Positions 17,004-25,428 of a stretch of 64,000 nt of DNA are shown piece by piece. Both the position numbers and the translations under genes were made by a program. The stretch is from Spirochaetales bacterium (lineage in GTDB: Bacteria > Spirochaetota > Spirochaetia > UBA9216), in contig JAEKNX010000001.1 in assembly GCA_016839055.1 (NCBI GenBank), forward strand, positions 488,751 to 552,750, in the 5' to 3' direction. Under the pieces are notes generated by a model. That model saw only the letters and a program-made list of their open reading frames with translations. It did no database searches and was not told the DNA's origin. Positions within the stretch are counted from its first letter, which is position 1. Each line of letters starts with the position of its first letter.

Positions 17004-19025
17004 ATGCGTAAAAATTACCGGTTGATTATTTATATTGCGGCGGCCGCGGCGGCGGCATTTCTGATAATTTTCACTGTTGTTCTTAACAGCAGAGTAAGAA
17101 GGCTAACTCGGTCTGTCGAATCACAGAGAGAGCTGATTCTCGAAGAATCAACCCAATATCGTGAGAATGATGATTTTTTCAATCAGATAAGCGGGATGCT
17201 GAGTCTTGATCTCAATCAGACGAGGGCCTCTCTTGGGCTTCCTGTTGCCAGGTATCCTGTTCTACCTGGCAGCAATGATAAAAATACGGACCCAGGCAGA
17301 AAGGATTCAGTCTTCTATGATGCTGTTAGCGTGATGATTCAGTCGGAGGAAGATAACCGTAAATCGGCTGCCATCGGCGATTTTTTAAGAACCCAGCTTA
17401 TAATGGATTTTCTGTTACAGAAAGACCTCAAGAGTGTTAAGGTAACCAACACGCAGACAAGGATAGAACATAACCAGCTGACTTTAGTCAGTATTGAAGC
17501 GGCCTCCGAGAATGAGATTGTTCTTACAGATTTTTCCGGTGAAAGTCTGAATACCAGAACAGCCTCCAGGGAAGCACTTTATTTCATCGAAAATAGCTTG
17601 AAATCATTGGAAAACGCGGTTTTATTAAAAAAACGGATGTCGGAGCAGCTGAAGGATATTGTCTCAGATCCACAGATTAAGAAAATTTGCGAAAAAAGTA
17701 TCAAGATAAACAATAATGATGAGGACTCACTTCTTTTCAGCACCGAAAGGAATGATAACAAAATAAGAATTCAAGTTTCGGACATATACAGCCCGGTTTT
17801 CAGGATGACAGGGAGTCCTGATTTTACGGATTATGATGATTTATATTCTGAACTCGTCAGTAGGCTGACGAGTTTTGACCTCAGAACCGCTGAAGAGGTC
17901 CTGATCGATAATTCCAGAAAGGAAATTAACAGGATTCTCGACGACCTGGAGTTTAATGCCTATCTATCGAGTCTGAATCTCAAGATGAGTCCTGATGTTC
18001 GAGAGGATAATGATTATATTTATTATGACATAATACACTCTGATGACCGGCGGCTCGGATCATTTTCAATACTAAAAAAACTCGGTGATATCTATCTGGT
18101 CGATGCGGATGAGATTCCAATATCCTCGCTCAAGACAATCGGCATAAAAAAAACGCTGAGCAGGCCGTCAGATAGAAAGCTTATCATCCCTGAAAACATC
18201 CCGAATATTAACAATTTATATTCGAATGAGGATTCAATAACTTTTCTGCTCGTAGGTACTCATGAAAAGAACACCGACACCATGATCCTGGTTCATGCGG
18301 ATAAGACAACCGGAAAAGCCTCCATGATAGGCATACCGCGGGATTTATACTGGAAGGGACGGAAGATCAACAGTATCTACCAATATTTCGGTCCGGAGCA
18401 GCTCAATAAAGAGCTGTCTTTGATTACCGGCCTGAATATTTCTAACTATATCATAGTAGATATGTACGCATTTATAGATATTATCAATATCCTCGGCGGT
18501 ATCGAGGTAAGCCTGGATGAAGATCTTGTTGATCCTACCTACAAAATCAGGGAAAACGGAGAATGGTCAACTTTAAATTACCCTCGGGGAACTTATAACC
18601 TAAACGGAATTGAAGCCCTGCGTATTGCCAGATCGAGACACGGCTCGAATGACTTTGACCGCTCTCAGCGGCAGCAGCTGGTAATCGAGTCTTTTCTTAA
18701 TCGTTTCCGTGGGTTTAATCTGACCGATGTAGATAAAGTATACGGCCTGATACAGGCCATGTATGAATATGTCGATACTGATTTTACAATCTTTGACCTC
18801 ATGAGCATATATAATGCTTACGGAAGTTCTCATCTCACCGGAAAGCACGTGCTTAGTTTTGACAATATTTTATATGATACCTACAGTAATATATATCTTC
18901 TCGATGATAAGGAGGCTGAACTCCCTCCTGACTACAACAAGGGTGCTTGGATTCTTCTTCCGCAGGATAATGACTGGAACAATATCAGATGGTATGTCAG
19001 ACAGATAATTAACGGAGAGTTATAA
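17004..19025 (+). CDS. LytR-CpsA-Psr family membrane protein
   Basis: 673 residues with an N-terminal membrane helix (about 7-28) and an extracytoplasmic part. The LCP domain is C-terminal (about 410-590): FLLVGTHEKNTDTMIL, IGIPRDLY, INSIYQYFG, GGIEVSLDEDL and the Arg-rich ARSRHGSNDFDRSQRQQ. Members transfer polyprenyl-linked glycans to cell-wall or surface acceptors, although the acceptor in a spirochaete is unknown. The 350-residue stretch between the helix and the LCP domain is not recognised. It abuts both neighbours, so it is probably cotranscribed with the purine gene and miaB. Confidence 0.88.
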   Translation: MRKNYRLIIYIAAAAAAAFLIIFTVVLNSRVRRLTRSVESQRELILEESTQYRENDDFFNQISGMLSLDLNQTRASLGLPVARYPVLPGSNDKNTDPGRKDSVFYDAVSVMIQSEEDNRKSAAIGDFLRTQLIMDFLLQKDLKSVKVTNTQTRIEHNQLTLVSIEAASENEIVLTDFSGESLNTRTASREALYFIENSLKSLENAVLLKKRMSEQLKDIVSDPQIKKICEKSIKINNNDEDSLLFSTERNDNKIRIQVSDIYSPVFRMTGSPDFTDYDDLYSELVSRLTSFDLRTAEEVLIDNSRKEINRILDDLEFNAYLSSLNLKMSPDVREDNDYIYYDIIHSDDRRLGSFSILKKLGDIYLVDADEIPISSLKTIGIKKTLSRPSDRKLIIPENIPNINNLYSNEDSITFLLVGTHEKNTDTMILVHADKTTGKASMIGIPRDLYWKGRKINSIYQYFGPEQLNKELSLITGLNISNYIIVDMYAFIDIINILGGIEVSLDEDLVDPTYKIRENGEWSTLNYPRGTYNLNGIEALRIARSRHGSNDFDRSQRQQLVIESFLNRFRGFNLTDVDKVYGLIQAMYEYVDTDFTIFDLMSIYNAYGSSHLTGKHVLSFDNILYDTYSNIYLLDDKEAELPPDYNKGAWILLPQDNDWNNIRWYVRQIINGEL

Positions 19026-20342
19026 TTGACAGGTAAATTTTTTATTGAAACATACGGTTGTCAGATGAATACGGCCGAATCCGGAGCTCTTGCGGCGAGC
19101 ATGATTGAAGCCGGTTGGAGTGAGGCATCCTCTGACAAGAATGCCGATATTATATTCATAAATACATGCTCCGTCAGAAAAACGGCCGAGAACCGCATAT
19201 GGGGAAGGCTTGGTTACTTTAAAAGGCAGAAACAGGAGCATGATTTCAAGCTGGTCGTCATAGGATGTATGGCCGAACGGCTCAAAGATCAGATAAAAAA
19301 AGAGTTCCCGGTTGTTGATGAGGTAGTAAGTAATTTCAAGAAGGATCGTATAGCCGACATTCTCAGCGAAGGCAGAGCAAAGCTCAGCAGTATAGCTGCC
19401 GAACTTGACGTAATCGATGAGACCTATACTTTTTTTGATAAGCACCGGAGCCAGACAGATTCCCATGCCATGATTCCAATTATGAACGGATGTGATAACT
19501 TCTGCAGCTACTGTATTGTCCCATATGTCCGCGGGCATGAAATATCCCGGATGAACACAGATATAATTTCAGAGATAGCCGGTCTTAATAAAAACGGCGT
19601 CTCGGAAATTACTCTTCTTGGTCAGAATGTTAACTCATACCGTTATTCGCGGCCTGGTGTTGATGTGGTAAATTTCACAGCCCTTCTTAAAGAAATAATT
19701 AAAGAAACAGACACTAAATGGATAAGATTTACAAGTTCTAATCCTCAGGATTTTACCGATGAACTTATCAAGCTCATTGCTGATGAAAAACGAATCTGCA
19801 GTTTCATTCATCTTCCAGCCCAGCACGGATCAGATAAAATTCTTAAAAGAATGAACAGGAAATATACCTCAGATCAATATATAAAACTTGCACTAAAATT
19901 GAAGAACCTCGACAGGAAAATTTCATTATCAAGTGATCTCATGGTCGGCTTTCCTGGTGAAACGGATAATGATTTTAAACAGCTGATAGAACTAATGGAG
20001 GCGGTAAGATTCGAGGAAGCTTTCACTTATTATTATAATCCAAGAGAGGGAACTGCTGCCTGCGATTTTGAGGATGATGTTCCTGAAGAAATAAAACTGG
20101 CCAGACTTTCTGAAATAATTGATCTTCAAAGGCGTATCGGCTTTGAAGAAAAATCACTGAGAATCGGAATGACGGTTGAAGCAGTTATTGAAGGTACTTC
20201 AAAAAAAGATAGTAATGAAATTCTCGCTCGTACCGAAAGAAATAGTATGGTTGTATATCCAGGAAAGATTACAAAAATGAATGACTATGTTACAATCAAA
20301 CTTAAGGATCTGAAGGGTAACACCTTCATCGGGGAGGTTTAG
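19026..20342 (+). CDS. miaB: tRNA-2-methylthio-N6-dimethylallyladenosine synthase MiaB
   Basis: Radical-SAM methylthiotransferase modifying A37 of tRNAs reading UNN codons. At 438 residues it has all three domains: the N-terminal UPF0004 with cluster cysteines (TYGCQMN, NTCSVRKTAENR, GCMAER), the radical-SAM core CDNFCSYCIVPYVRG (CxxxCxxC), and a TRAM domain at the end. The start is TTG 19026, behind GGAGAG. Next to the LCP gene and the LapA-like gene with almost no gaps. Confidence 0.96.
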   Translation: MTGKFFIETYGCQMNTAESGALAASMIEAGWSEASSDKNADIIFINTCSVRKTAENRIWGRLGYFKRQKQEHDFKLVVIGCMAERLKDQIKKEFPVVDEVVSNFKKDRIADILSEGRAKLSSIAAELDVIDETYTFFDKHRSQTDSHAMIPIMNGCDNFCSYCIVPYVRGHEISRMNTDIISEIAGLNKNGVSEITLLGQNVNSYRYSRPGVDVVNFTALLKEIIKETDTKWIRFTSSNPQDFTDELIKLIADEKRICSFIHLPAQHGSDKILKRMNRKYTSDQYIKLALKLKNLDRKISLSSDLMVGFPGETDNDFKQLIELMEAVRFEEAFTYYYNPREGTAACDFEDDVPEEIKLARLSEIIDLQRRIGFEEKSLRIGMTVEAVIEGTSKKDSNEILARTERNSMVVYPGKITKMNDYVTIKLKDLKGNTFIGEV

Positions 20343-20345
20343 GAT

Positions 20346-20642
20346 ATGTTTAAGCTTATCTTTTTTTTAATAGGGCTGGCGGTCACTATTATTTTATCCG
20401 CGTTTAATCTTGGTAATTCAACAGATTTTTCATTCGGTTTCAGGGTTCTCAAGAATGCTCCGGTATTTCTTATTGTGCTGACATCGTTTCTTGCCGGTGC
20501 GGTTTTCACTCTTCCGTTTGCTTTTGTTGTAAGTTTTAATAATAGAAAAACAAAAAAACGAAAAAGCAGGGAGTCCTTCGTCGATGATGCTATGCCTGCG
20601 GATTTTACTCCGGCAGAGAGCGATGAGCCGAAACCTGAATAA
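20346..20642 (+). CDS. LapA-domain (DUF1049) small membrane protein
   Basis: 98 residues with two membrane helices (about 2-20 and 40-63) separated by a loop containing the typical NS-x-x-F-S-F region, and a basic then acidic cytoplasmic tail. GGAGG lies ahead of ATG 20346. This layout matches the LapA_dom/DUF1049 family, which in enterobacteria works with LapB in lipopolysaccharide control; that role is not established in spirochaetes. It overlaps the start of the SPOR gene. Confidence 0.7.
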   Translation: MFKLIFFLIGLAVTIILSAFNLGNSTDFSFGFRVLKNAPVFLIVLTSFLAGAVFTLPFAFVVSFNNRKTKKRKSRESFVDDAMPADFTPAESDEPKPE

Positions 20643-21573
20643 GATAACCGTTGTTATCTTCTGTTTGCTGTTCTTCTGCTCTTTAGTATACCCAGAGGAG
20701 AGTACGTCACTGATAATCGCCGGGAGCACGCCTGAGAAGGCTGTGGAGAGGCTTCTATCCAGTGACGGCCTGTCAGATGAAGAATACCGCAGCAATCTTA
20801 TAACGGCAGCTGAGATTAAACAGCTGACCGGTGAGTTGACTCTCGCAGCAGACCTTTTCAAGCAGGCCTCCCTGGCGGTGAAGGGGAACAAGGATTTTAC
20901 ATCTCTTTACAGAGCGGCGCTAATCAGAGTAGAGACCGCCGATTACAGGACAGCAGAAGCCGATCTTCGGGCTATAAGTACATTTTCAGATGACCTTTCA
21001 CTTCGAATTAGGGCTAATGTGCTCAGCTCTAGAATAAAGAGTTATCAGAACAGCACCGCGGAGGCCCTGGATATAATCAGCGGAATACTCATAAATAATA
21101 TTGAACTCCCGATGGAGGCTTATCTATGGTCAATCGAGCTGGCCGAAAGTGCCCTCGAAGGCCCCGAATATGAAAATTTCATCAGACTCTATGAAGAAAA
21201 AAAAATATCAGAAAGAGAAGCCTACAGTCTTGAAAATCGGATACCCGGTCCCGATTCTGTTTTTGGACTGATAACCACGCCGGATATTGAGAGTCAGACA
21301 GATAAAACCGCGGCCGCTCCGAGGCCGATATCTGAACCGGATCAGAGCGAGATCACGGCTGTTGTTATTCAAATTGGATCTTTTTTAAGAATGGAAAATG
21401 CCGAGGATCTTAAAAAAACCGTCGCACTACAAGGATTCGCGGCGGATATAAGAATTAAAAGTGTTAATGGAAGCGATTATAATGTTGTTGTGATACCTGT
21501 TGGTGAGAATGATACTCAATCGCTCATAATTAAATTAAAAGAAAAAGGCTTCGAAGGCTACCCGCTATATTAG
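20623..21573 (+). CDS. Exported SPOR-domain protein
   Basis: 316-residue protein probably acting in the periplasm at peptidoglycan. ATG 20623 (overlapping the LapA gene by 20 bases) gives a proper signal peptide ending near LVYPEES; an upstream ATG at 20584 would add residues inside the previous gene. The middle (about 40-190) is helical and TPR-like. The last 75 residues form a SPOR fold: VVIQIGSFLRMENAEDLKK, a Gly-rich turn and VVVIPVGENDTQ. SPOR domains bind denuded glycan strands at division sites. Converges on the pallilysin-related gene with an 11-base gap. Confidence 0.75.
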   Translation: MSRNLNKITVVIFCLLFFCSLVYPEESTSLIIAGSTPEKAVERLLSSDGLSDEEYRSNLITAAEIKQLTGELTLAADLFKQASLAVKGNKDFTSLYRAALIRVETADYRTAEADLRAISTFSDDLSLRIRANVLSSRIKSYQNSTAEALDIISGILINNIELPMEAYLWSIELAESALEGPEYENFIRLYEEKKISEREAYSLENRIPGPDSVFGLITTPDIESQTDKTAAAPRPISEPDQSEITAVVIQIGSFLRMENAEDLKKTVALQGFAADIRIKSVNGSDYNVVVIPVGENDTQSLIIKLKEKGFEGYPLY

Positions 21574-21584
21574 CTGGTTTCTCT

Positions 21585-23141
21585 CTACTGATTGCCGGAA
21601 ATATCATCTGCAGGTATCTCAAGCGTCTCTATCTGTACTAATCTGTAAACTACGGTATTCGAAGCTTTAAAACCGTAAATGCTCAGCTTTCCAGGTGTGA
21701 GAATCAGGGTTCGTTCTATGGTCCGGTCTTTTTCTATTTCGGAGAAGTCCAGTGCGAAGGTTCGAGTATCATAGACAATGCCGGCCTCATTTATAATTTT
21801 TAAATCTAGAATATCAATATCCGCGCTGTAAACGGCAAACCCGCCGGAAAGTACATTATAACTCGTTCTCATCTGGAACTCCGAACCGTAGAATTCCATT
21901 ACATCTCCTGAGTCGGAGATATACTGACCCGTAAGTATTGGGAGATCACTTAGTCCGGAAACTGACTCAATTGTCTTGATGGTCTCATTCAGCCTGGTGC
22001 TGTTTAGTCTGCGGTATTTCATGCTCCAGATATCGTTCGGCGCCTTAACTCTTGTCTGGCTGTCTATATCCTTTACAGTGATAGTAATCTCATCAATTCC
22101 GTTAATTTTTACAAAAATTTCGTTCTCGATGTAATTAATTATCTCATTACGACATCTTATATAGAGCAGATTGCTCAATACCTTATAAGAGTTGGCCCAG
22201 GTATAGTTTTCCTGAATGTCTCCTGTATAAAAAGTCGCGGTCTGCATGTCCGGATTGAAATATATAATTAGTTCATTATCGTCTTTTTCCCTGCTTTCAC
22301 TGATCCAGGGTCCATTTATGTAGTTATAGAATCCCTGTTCGTCTCCATCGAGAATTTCAGTGAGCTGCCTTTCTATTATTTCCGTACTTTCCAGTTTTTC
22401 TTCCGTCAGTTTAACATAGCGTTTCAGAGGGAAATCCCAGTAATATTTAGACTGAATCAGATCGATAGACTCGGAGGCTGTTCCCTCTTCCCGTGTTACC
22501 GTTATTGGGTAGCTCACGCCGTCTTTTAGTCCCTGCTGGTAGGCGCGGGACCTTGACTGCTGAATAATTTCAATCGTGCCCTTTTCGGAAATATTGAATA
22601 TGGAAAGATAACTGAGCAGGCTGTTGCTGCTGGAATTGTTCTTCCAGAAGATATCGAGGGTGGAATTACCGTTCGCATCGCGTCCGGAGCAGACTATTTC
22701 ATTGTTATGATCACCAATTAGGTCATCTAAATATACGATGAATGATCTGATATTTGAGGCTCCGGTACTGCTTTGCCAGGATCTTATATATTTATTTTCG
22801 ACATTATCATAATCTGCAACAACAATTGTTATTTTGCCTTCAGGCATATCTCGATCTTTGATAATTATTATCTGCTCCTCGGAACTATCGAGATCTAGGT
22901 TGAGATTAATAGTGTTTATCAGCACCTCATTGCTCCCAAGCTTGATGACCGGCTTCTGTGATCCCGGATCAAAGGAATCAAGCTCATACATTTCTTTCGA
23001 GGAGGAGGTGCCTTCTGAATTTGGAATTATTTCCTTGACCATTTCGGGCGGTTCATATTTTTCTGCCGGCCTCAGGCAGGAAAAGAGAAGGAGAGCGGAT
23101 AAAACTGTTATTATTGACTTCTGTATTTTTTCTTTAATCAT
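21585..23141 (-). CDS. Pallilysin-related lipoprotein (TP0751-like locus position)
   Basis: 518 residues from ATG 23141, which overlaps the stop of the DHH gene (ATGATTAA); TTG 23156 is less likely. Signal peptide with lipobox LFSC, so lipidated. Named from context and length: the order cfpA, VWA protein, phosphoesterase, this gene matches what I recall of T. pallidum TP0748-TP0751, where TP0751 (pallilysin) is an adhesin/protease. I see no HExxH metalloprotease motif anywhere in this protein, so proteolysis is not supported here. Mostly beta-rich, with a C-terminal region ending IPADDISGNQ. Weak homology call; position is the main evidence. Confidence 0.55.
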   Translation of the reverse strand: MIKEKIQKSIITVLSALLLFSCLRPAEKYEPPEMVKEIIPNSEGTSSSKEMYELDSFDPGSQKPVIKLGSNEVLINTINLNLDLDSSEEQIIIIKDRDMPEGKITIVVADYDNVENKYIRSWQSSTGASNIRSFIVYLDDLIGDHNNEIVCSGRDANGNSTLDIFWKNNSSSNSLLSYLSIFNISEKGTIEIIQQSRSRAYQQGLKDGVSYPITVTREEGTASESIDLIQSKYYWDFPLKRYVKLTEEKLESTEIIERQLTEILDGDEQGFYNYINGPWISESREKDDNELIIYFNPDMQTATFYTGDIQENYTWANSYKVLSNLLYIRCRNEIINYIENEIFVKINGIDEITITVKDIDSQTRVKAPNDIWSMKYRRLNSTRLNETIKTIESVSGLSDLPILTGQYISDSGDVMEFYGSEFQMRTSYNVLSGGFAVYSADIDILDLKIINEAGIVYDTRTFALDFSEIEKDRTIERTLILTPGKLSIYGFKASNTVVYRLVQIETLEIPADDISGNQ

Positions 23142-24138
23142 TTTCCGGTTGCACAAAATATTTATTAAGCATATCTAACACTTTTCTTTTGATTACATCA
23201 AGTGGGTATTTGCTCTTAAACCCCGCTGCTGTCTTGTGCCCCCCTCCGTTAAATATTTGGGCGATGAAGGAGACGTCTATATTTCCCTTTGAGCGCATCG
23301 AGCATCTCAATATTCCCTCAAGGTTTTCCTTGAAAAATACTGAAACCCTTATCGCCTCACTCTTGAGAGGAAGGTTAATCAATGAGTCGGCTTCCTCATA
23401 GAGGGCCCCGCTTTCTTCTATATCCTCTTTCAGCATTGTCTGAACAGCGACATGTTTATCATAGAAAAATTCAAGGGTCGACAATACTCTTGACTGCAGC
23501 ATCAACGAAGAAATTGAATTGCTTTCATAAAGTTTTGAATAGACAAAATTAGGATTAACCCCCCCCGAAACACAGGCCTCGGCAATTGCAAATGTTTTTG
23601 CTGTGGTCTTGGGATAAATGAAGGACCCGGTGTCGTATACAATTCCGAGATATATAGCTATAAGGATTTCATATGGCATGTCAATTTTCATTACATTAAA
23701 AAGTTCATAAAGCATCTCGCAGGTTGATGATGCATCGCTTTCAATATGGTTGGCCGTTGAGACTGAATCTCCGCCTTCATGGTGATCATATATGAAGAAG
23801 TTTTTTACCTTTGATAAGACATGTTCCTTGATGGCACCGATATTGTTGATGTCATTTGTATCGAGGATTATCAGAACCCATTCATGAATATCATCGGGGA
23901 GAATTTTATCCGAGGTGAAAAGCTCTATCGCTTTATCAACATCAAGGAAATCATATTTCTCAGCCATGGGATCCGCGTTCATTATTTTTACTGTCTTACC
24001 AATAGATTTTAGTGCAAGGTAAGCGGCAATCTCACTGCCTATAGCATCACCGTCAGGAGTCTCATGAGCAGTTAGAATGAATTTATCATTTTCGTTAATA
24101 AAGTTAATTATTGTCTGAAATCTTTTGTTTTTTTCCAT
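23134..24138 (-). CDS. DHH/DHHA1 phosphoesterase, NrnA/oligoribonuclease type
   Basis: Predicted manganese-dependent phosphodiesterase acting on nanoRNA, pAp or cyclic-dinucleotide products. DHH motifs in order: HETPDGDAIGS, ILDTNDINNIG and the signature IYDHHEGG; DHHA1 at the end with FNGGGHKTAAGFKS. Start taken as ATG 24138 (334 residues); ATGs at 24147 and 24150 are alternatives and all overlap the upstream VWA gene. The exact substrate cannot be read from the sequence. Placed between the VWA gene and the lipoprotein gene in one minus-strand operon. Confidence 0.88.
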   Translation of the reverse strand: MEKNKRFQTIINFINENDKFILTAHETPDGDAIGSEIAAYLALKSIGKTVKIMNADPMAEKYDFLDVDKAIELFTSDKILPDDIHEWVLIILDTNDINNIGAIKEHVLSKVKNFFIYDHHEGGDSVSTANHIESDASSTCEMLYELFNVMKIDMPYEILIAIYLGIVYDTGSFIYPKTTAKTFAIAEACVSGGVNPNFVYSKLYESNSISSLMLQSRVLSTLEFFYDKHVAVQTMLKEDIEESGALYEEADSLINLPLKSEAIRVSVFFKENLEGILRCSMRSKGNIDVSFIAQIFNGGGHKTAAGFKSKYPLDVIKRKVLDMLNKYFVQPEND

Positions 24139-25285
24139 CGTCCTCATCATCTCTATGTAGTAGAGAATTTCTTATGATAACAGCTGCAATTATCCCCGCT
24201 ATAACCAGAATAATTATTACAATTATAATCCAACCGGAACCTTTATTCTTGTTGTTTTGATTGTTTTCATTTTTATTTTCATCTAAGACAGTATTATCCG
24301 CCTGCGGTACTGCTGTGTCACCTGAAAGTATCAGGTTTGATCTCCATACAGCCGGAAGAAAGGGGGTGTCGCCGCTGAAATTGAAAAGCAGGCTTCCTTT
24401 TTCCGAATCATTGGTAATGTTTTTTATTTTTGCAGGATCAAGTTCAATGCTTATTCTTTTTTTTTCTTCAGGCTTAATTTCAATAAATACCGGAGCGCTC
24501 AGGAGCTCATGGTTTCCGTCAGATATTTGATACAGTATCTGCTCAATTTCAATAATACGAGTGCTGATGTAGCCTTCACTCTCAAGTTCGATAGAAAGGA
24601 TTCCGTTGTCAATAAGGAGATTATTCGCGATTATTCTGCCTAGGATATCATCTTTACTCATTTCAGGGACCGTATCCCCGGTGAAATCAAGTTCCTTATA
24701 GGTTGTAAGCAGCTTGTCTGAAAGCTCACTAGCGGCCGTATCACTTCCTATTCCCAGAATGATGATCTTCCAGCCTTTTCTCTGGATTATTTTTGTGTTT
24801 TCCAGAAATTCATGATTGAAACTGCCGTCAGGAGAGTAGTAGCGGCTTTCTTCGGGGGCTTCCTGTTTTCCATCGGTAAGCAGAATAAGATACTGTCGTC
24901 CTCCTGTGGGCTGACTATTTTCAAGAGTTCTATTAAGCTCATCCAGCGCATTTCCTATATCGGTGAACCTCCCGTCGGCCGGAATCTCTGATATTTCACG
25001 ATTTATTCTTTGCATAGATGAATCTGTAATTATTTCATCAAAAATCAGATCTGCCTTTCCATAAAACTGAATGAGCACAAATCTGTCTCCCGGAATGAGA
25101 AAATCATTGATGAATACCTTGTTAATGTAAGAAGTTACATCAGTAATCTCCTCAACCATTGACTTGCTCTTGTCAATAACGAGAAAGAGTTCTATATTTA
25201 ATGTTCTGTCGTCCGCGAACAAGCAGGGTACGGCGGTGAAGGCGGCTAATGTGATTATGAAAAAAAATGATAATAATTTACGCAT
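24104..25285 (-). CDS. Exported von Willebrand A-domain protein with C-terminal membrane anchor
   Basis: 393 residues from ATG 25285, behind AGGAAA; the earlier in-frame start at 25315 precedes the signal peptide and is unlikely. Signal peptide to about residue 24, then a VWA domain with the metal-ion site DKSKS and TDGKQEAPEE, a beta-rich middle, and a terminal helix (about 352-374) followed by a charged cytoplasmic tail. In T. pallidum the equivalent position is TP0750, whose VWA protein is cotranscribed with pallilysin. First gene of the minus-strand operon, divergent from cfpA. Confidence 0.82.
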   Translation of the reverse strand: MRKLLSFFFIITLAAFTAVPCLFADDRTLNIELFLVIDKSKSMVEEITDVTSYINKVFINDFLIPGDRFVLIQFYGKADLIFDEIITDSSMQRINREISEIPADGRFTDIGNALDELNRTLENSQPTGGRQYLILLTDGKQEAPEESRYYSPDGSFNHEFLENTKIIQRKGWKIIILGIGSDTAASELSDKLLTTYKELDFTGDTVPEMSKDDILGRIIANNLLIDNGILSIELESEGYISTRIIEIEQILYQISDGNHELLSAPVFIEIKPEEKKRISIELDPAKIKNITNDSEKGSLLFNFSGDTPFLPAVWRSNLILSGDTAVPQADNTVLDENKNENNQNNKNKGSGWIIIVIIILVIAGIIAAVIIRNSLLHRDDEDDGKKQKISDNN

Positions 25286-25375
25286 ATGGTTTCCTATATA
25301 CAGATATCTTACCACGTTGTTTTTTGATTAAAAAGCATTAAAACATATAAAAAAAAAAAAAACATACTTTACATA

Positions 25376-25406
25376 TCAGTATTCTTATTGGTACTCTGTA
25401 TACTGA
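25376..25406. promoter_or_regulatory. cfpA promoter region with 7-bp inverted repeat
   Basis: TCAGTAT (25376-25382) and ATACTGA (25400-25406) form a perfect 7-bp inverted repeat with a 17-base gap. A -10-like TATACT (25399-25404) lies inside the right arm, with no convincing -35 partner at normal spacing. The arrangement suggests an operator overlapping the cfpA promoter. A run of 14 A (25349-25362) lies just upstream and may act as an UP-like or bent element. Confidence 0.4.
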
Positions 25407-25428
25407 CATAATAAGTAAGGAGAGTAAA

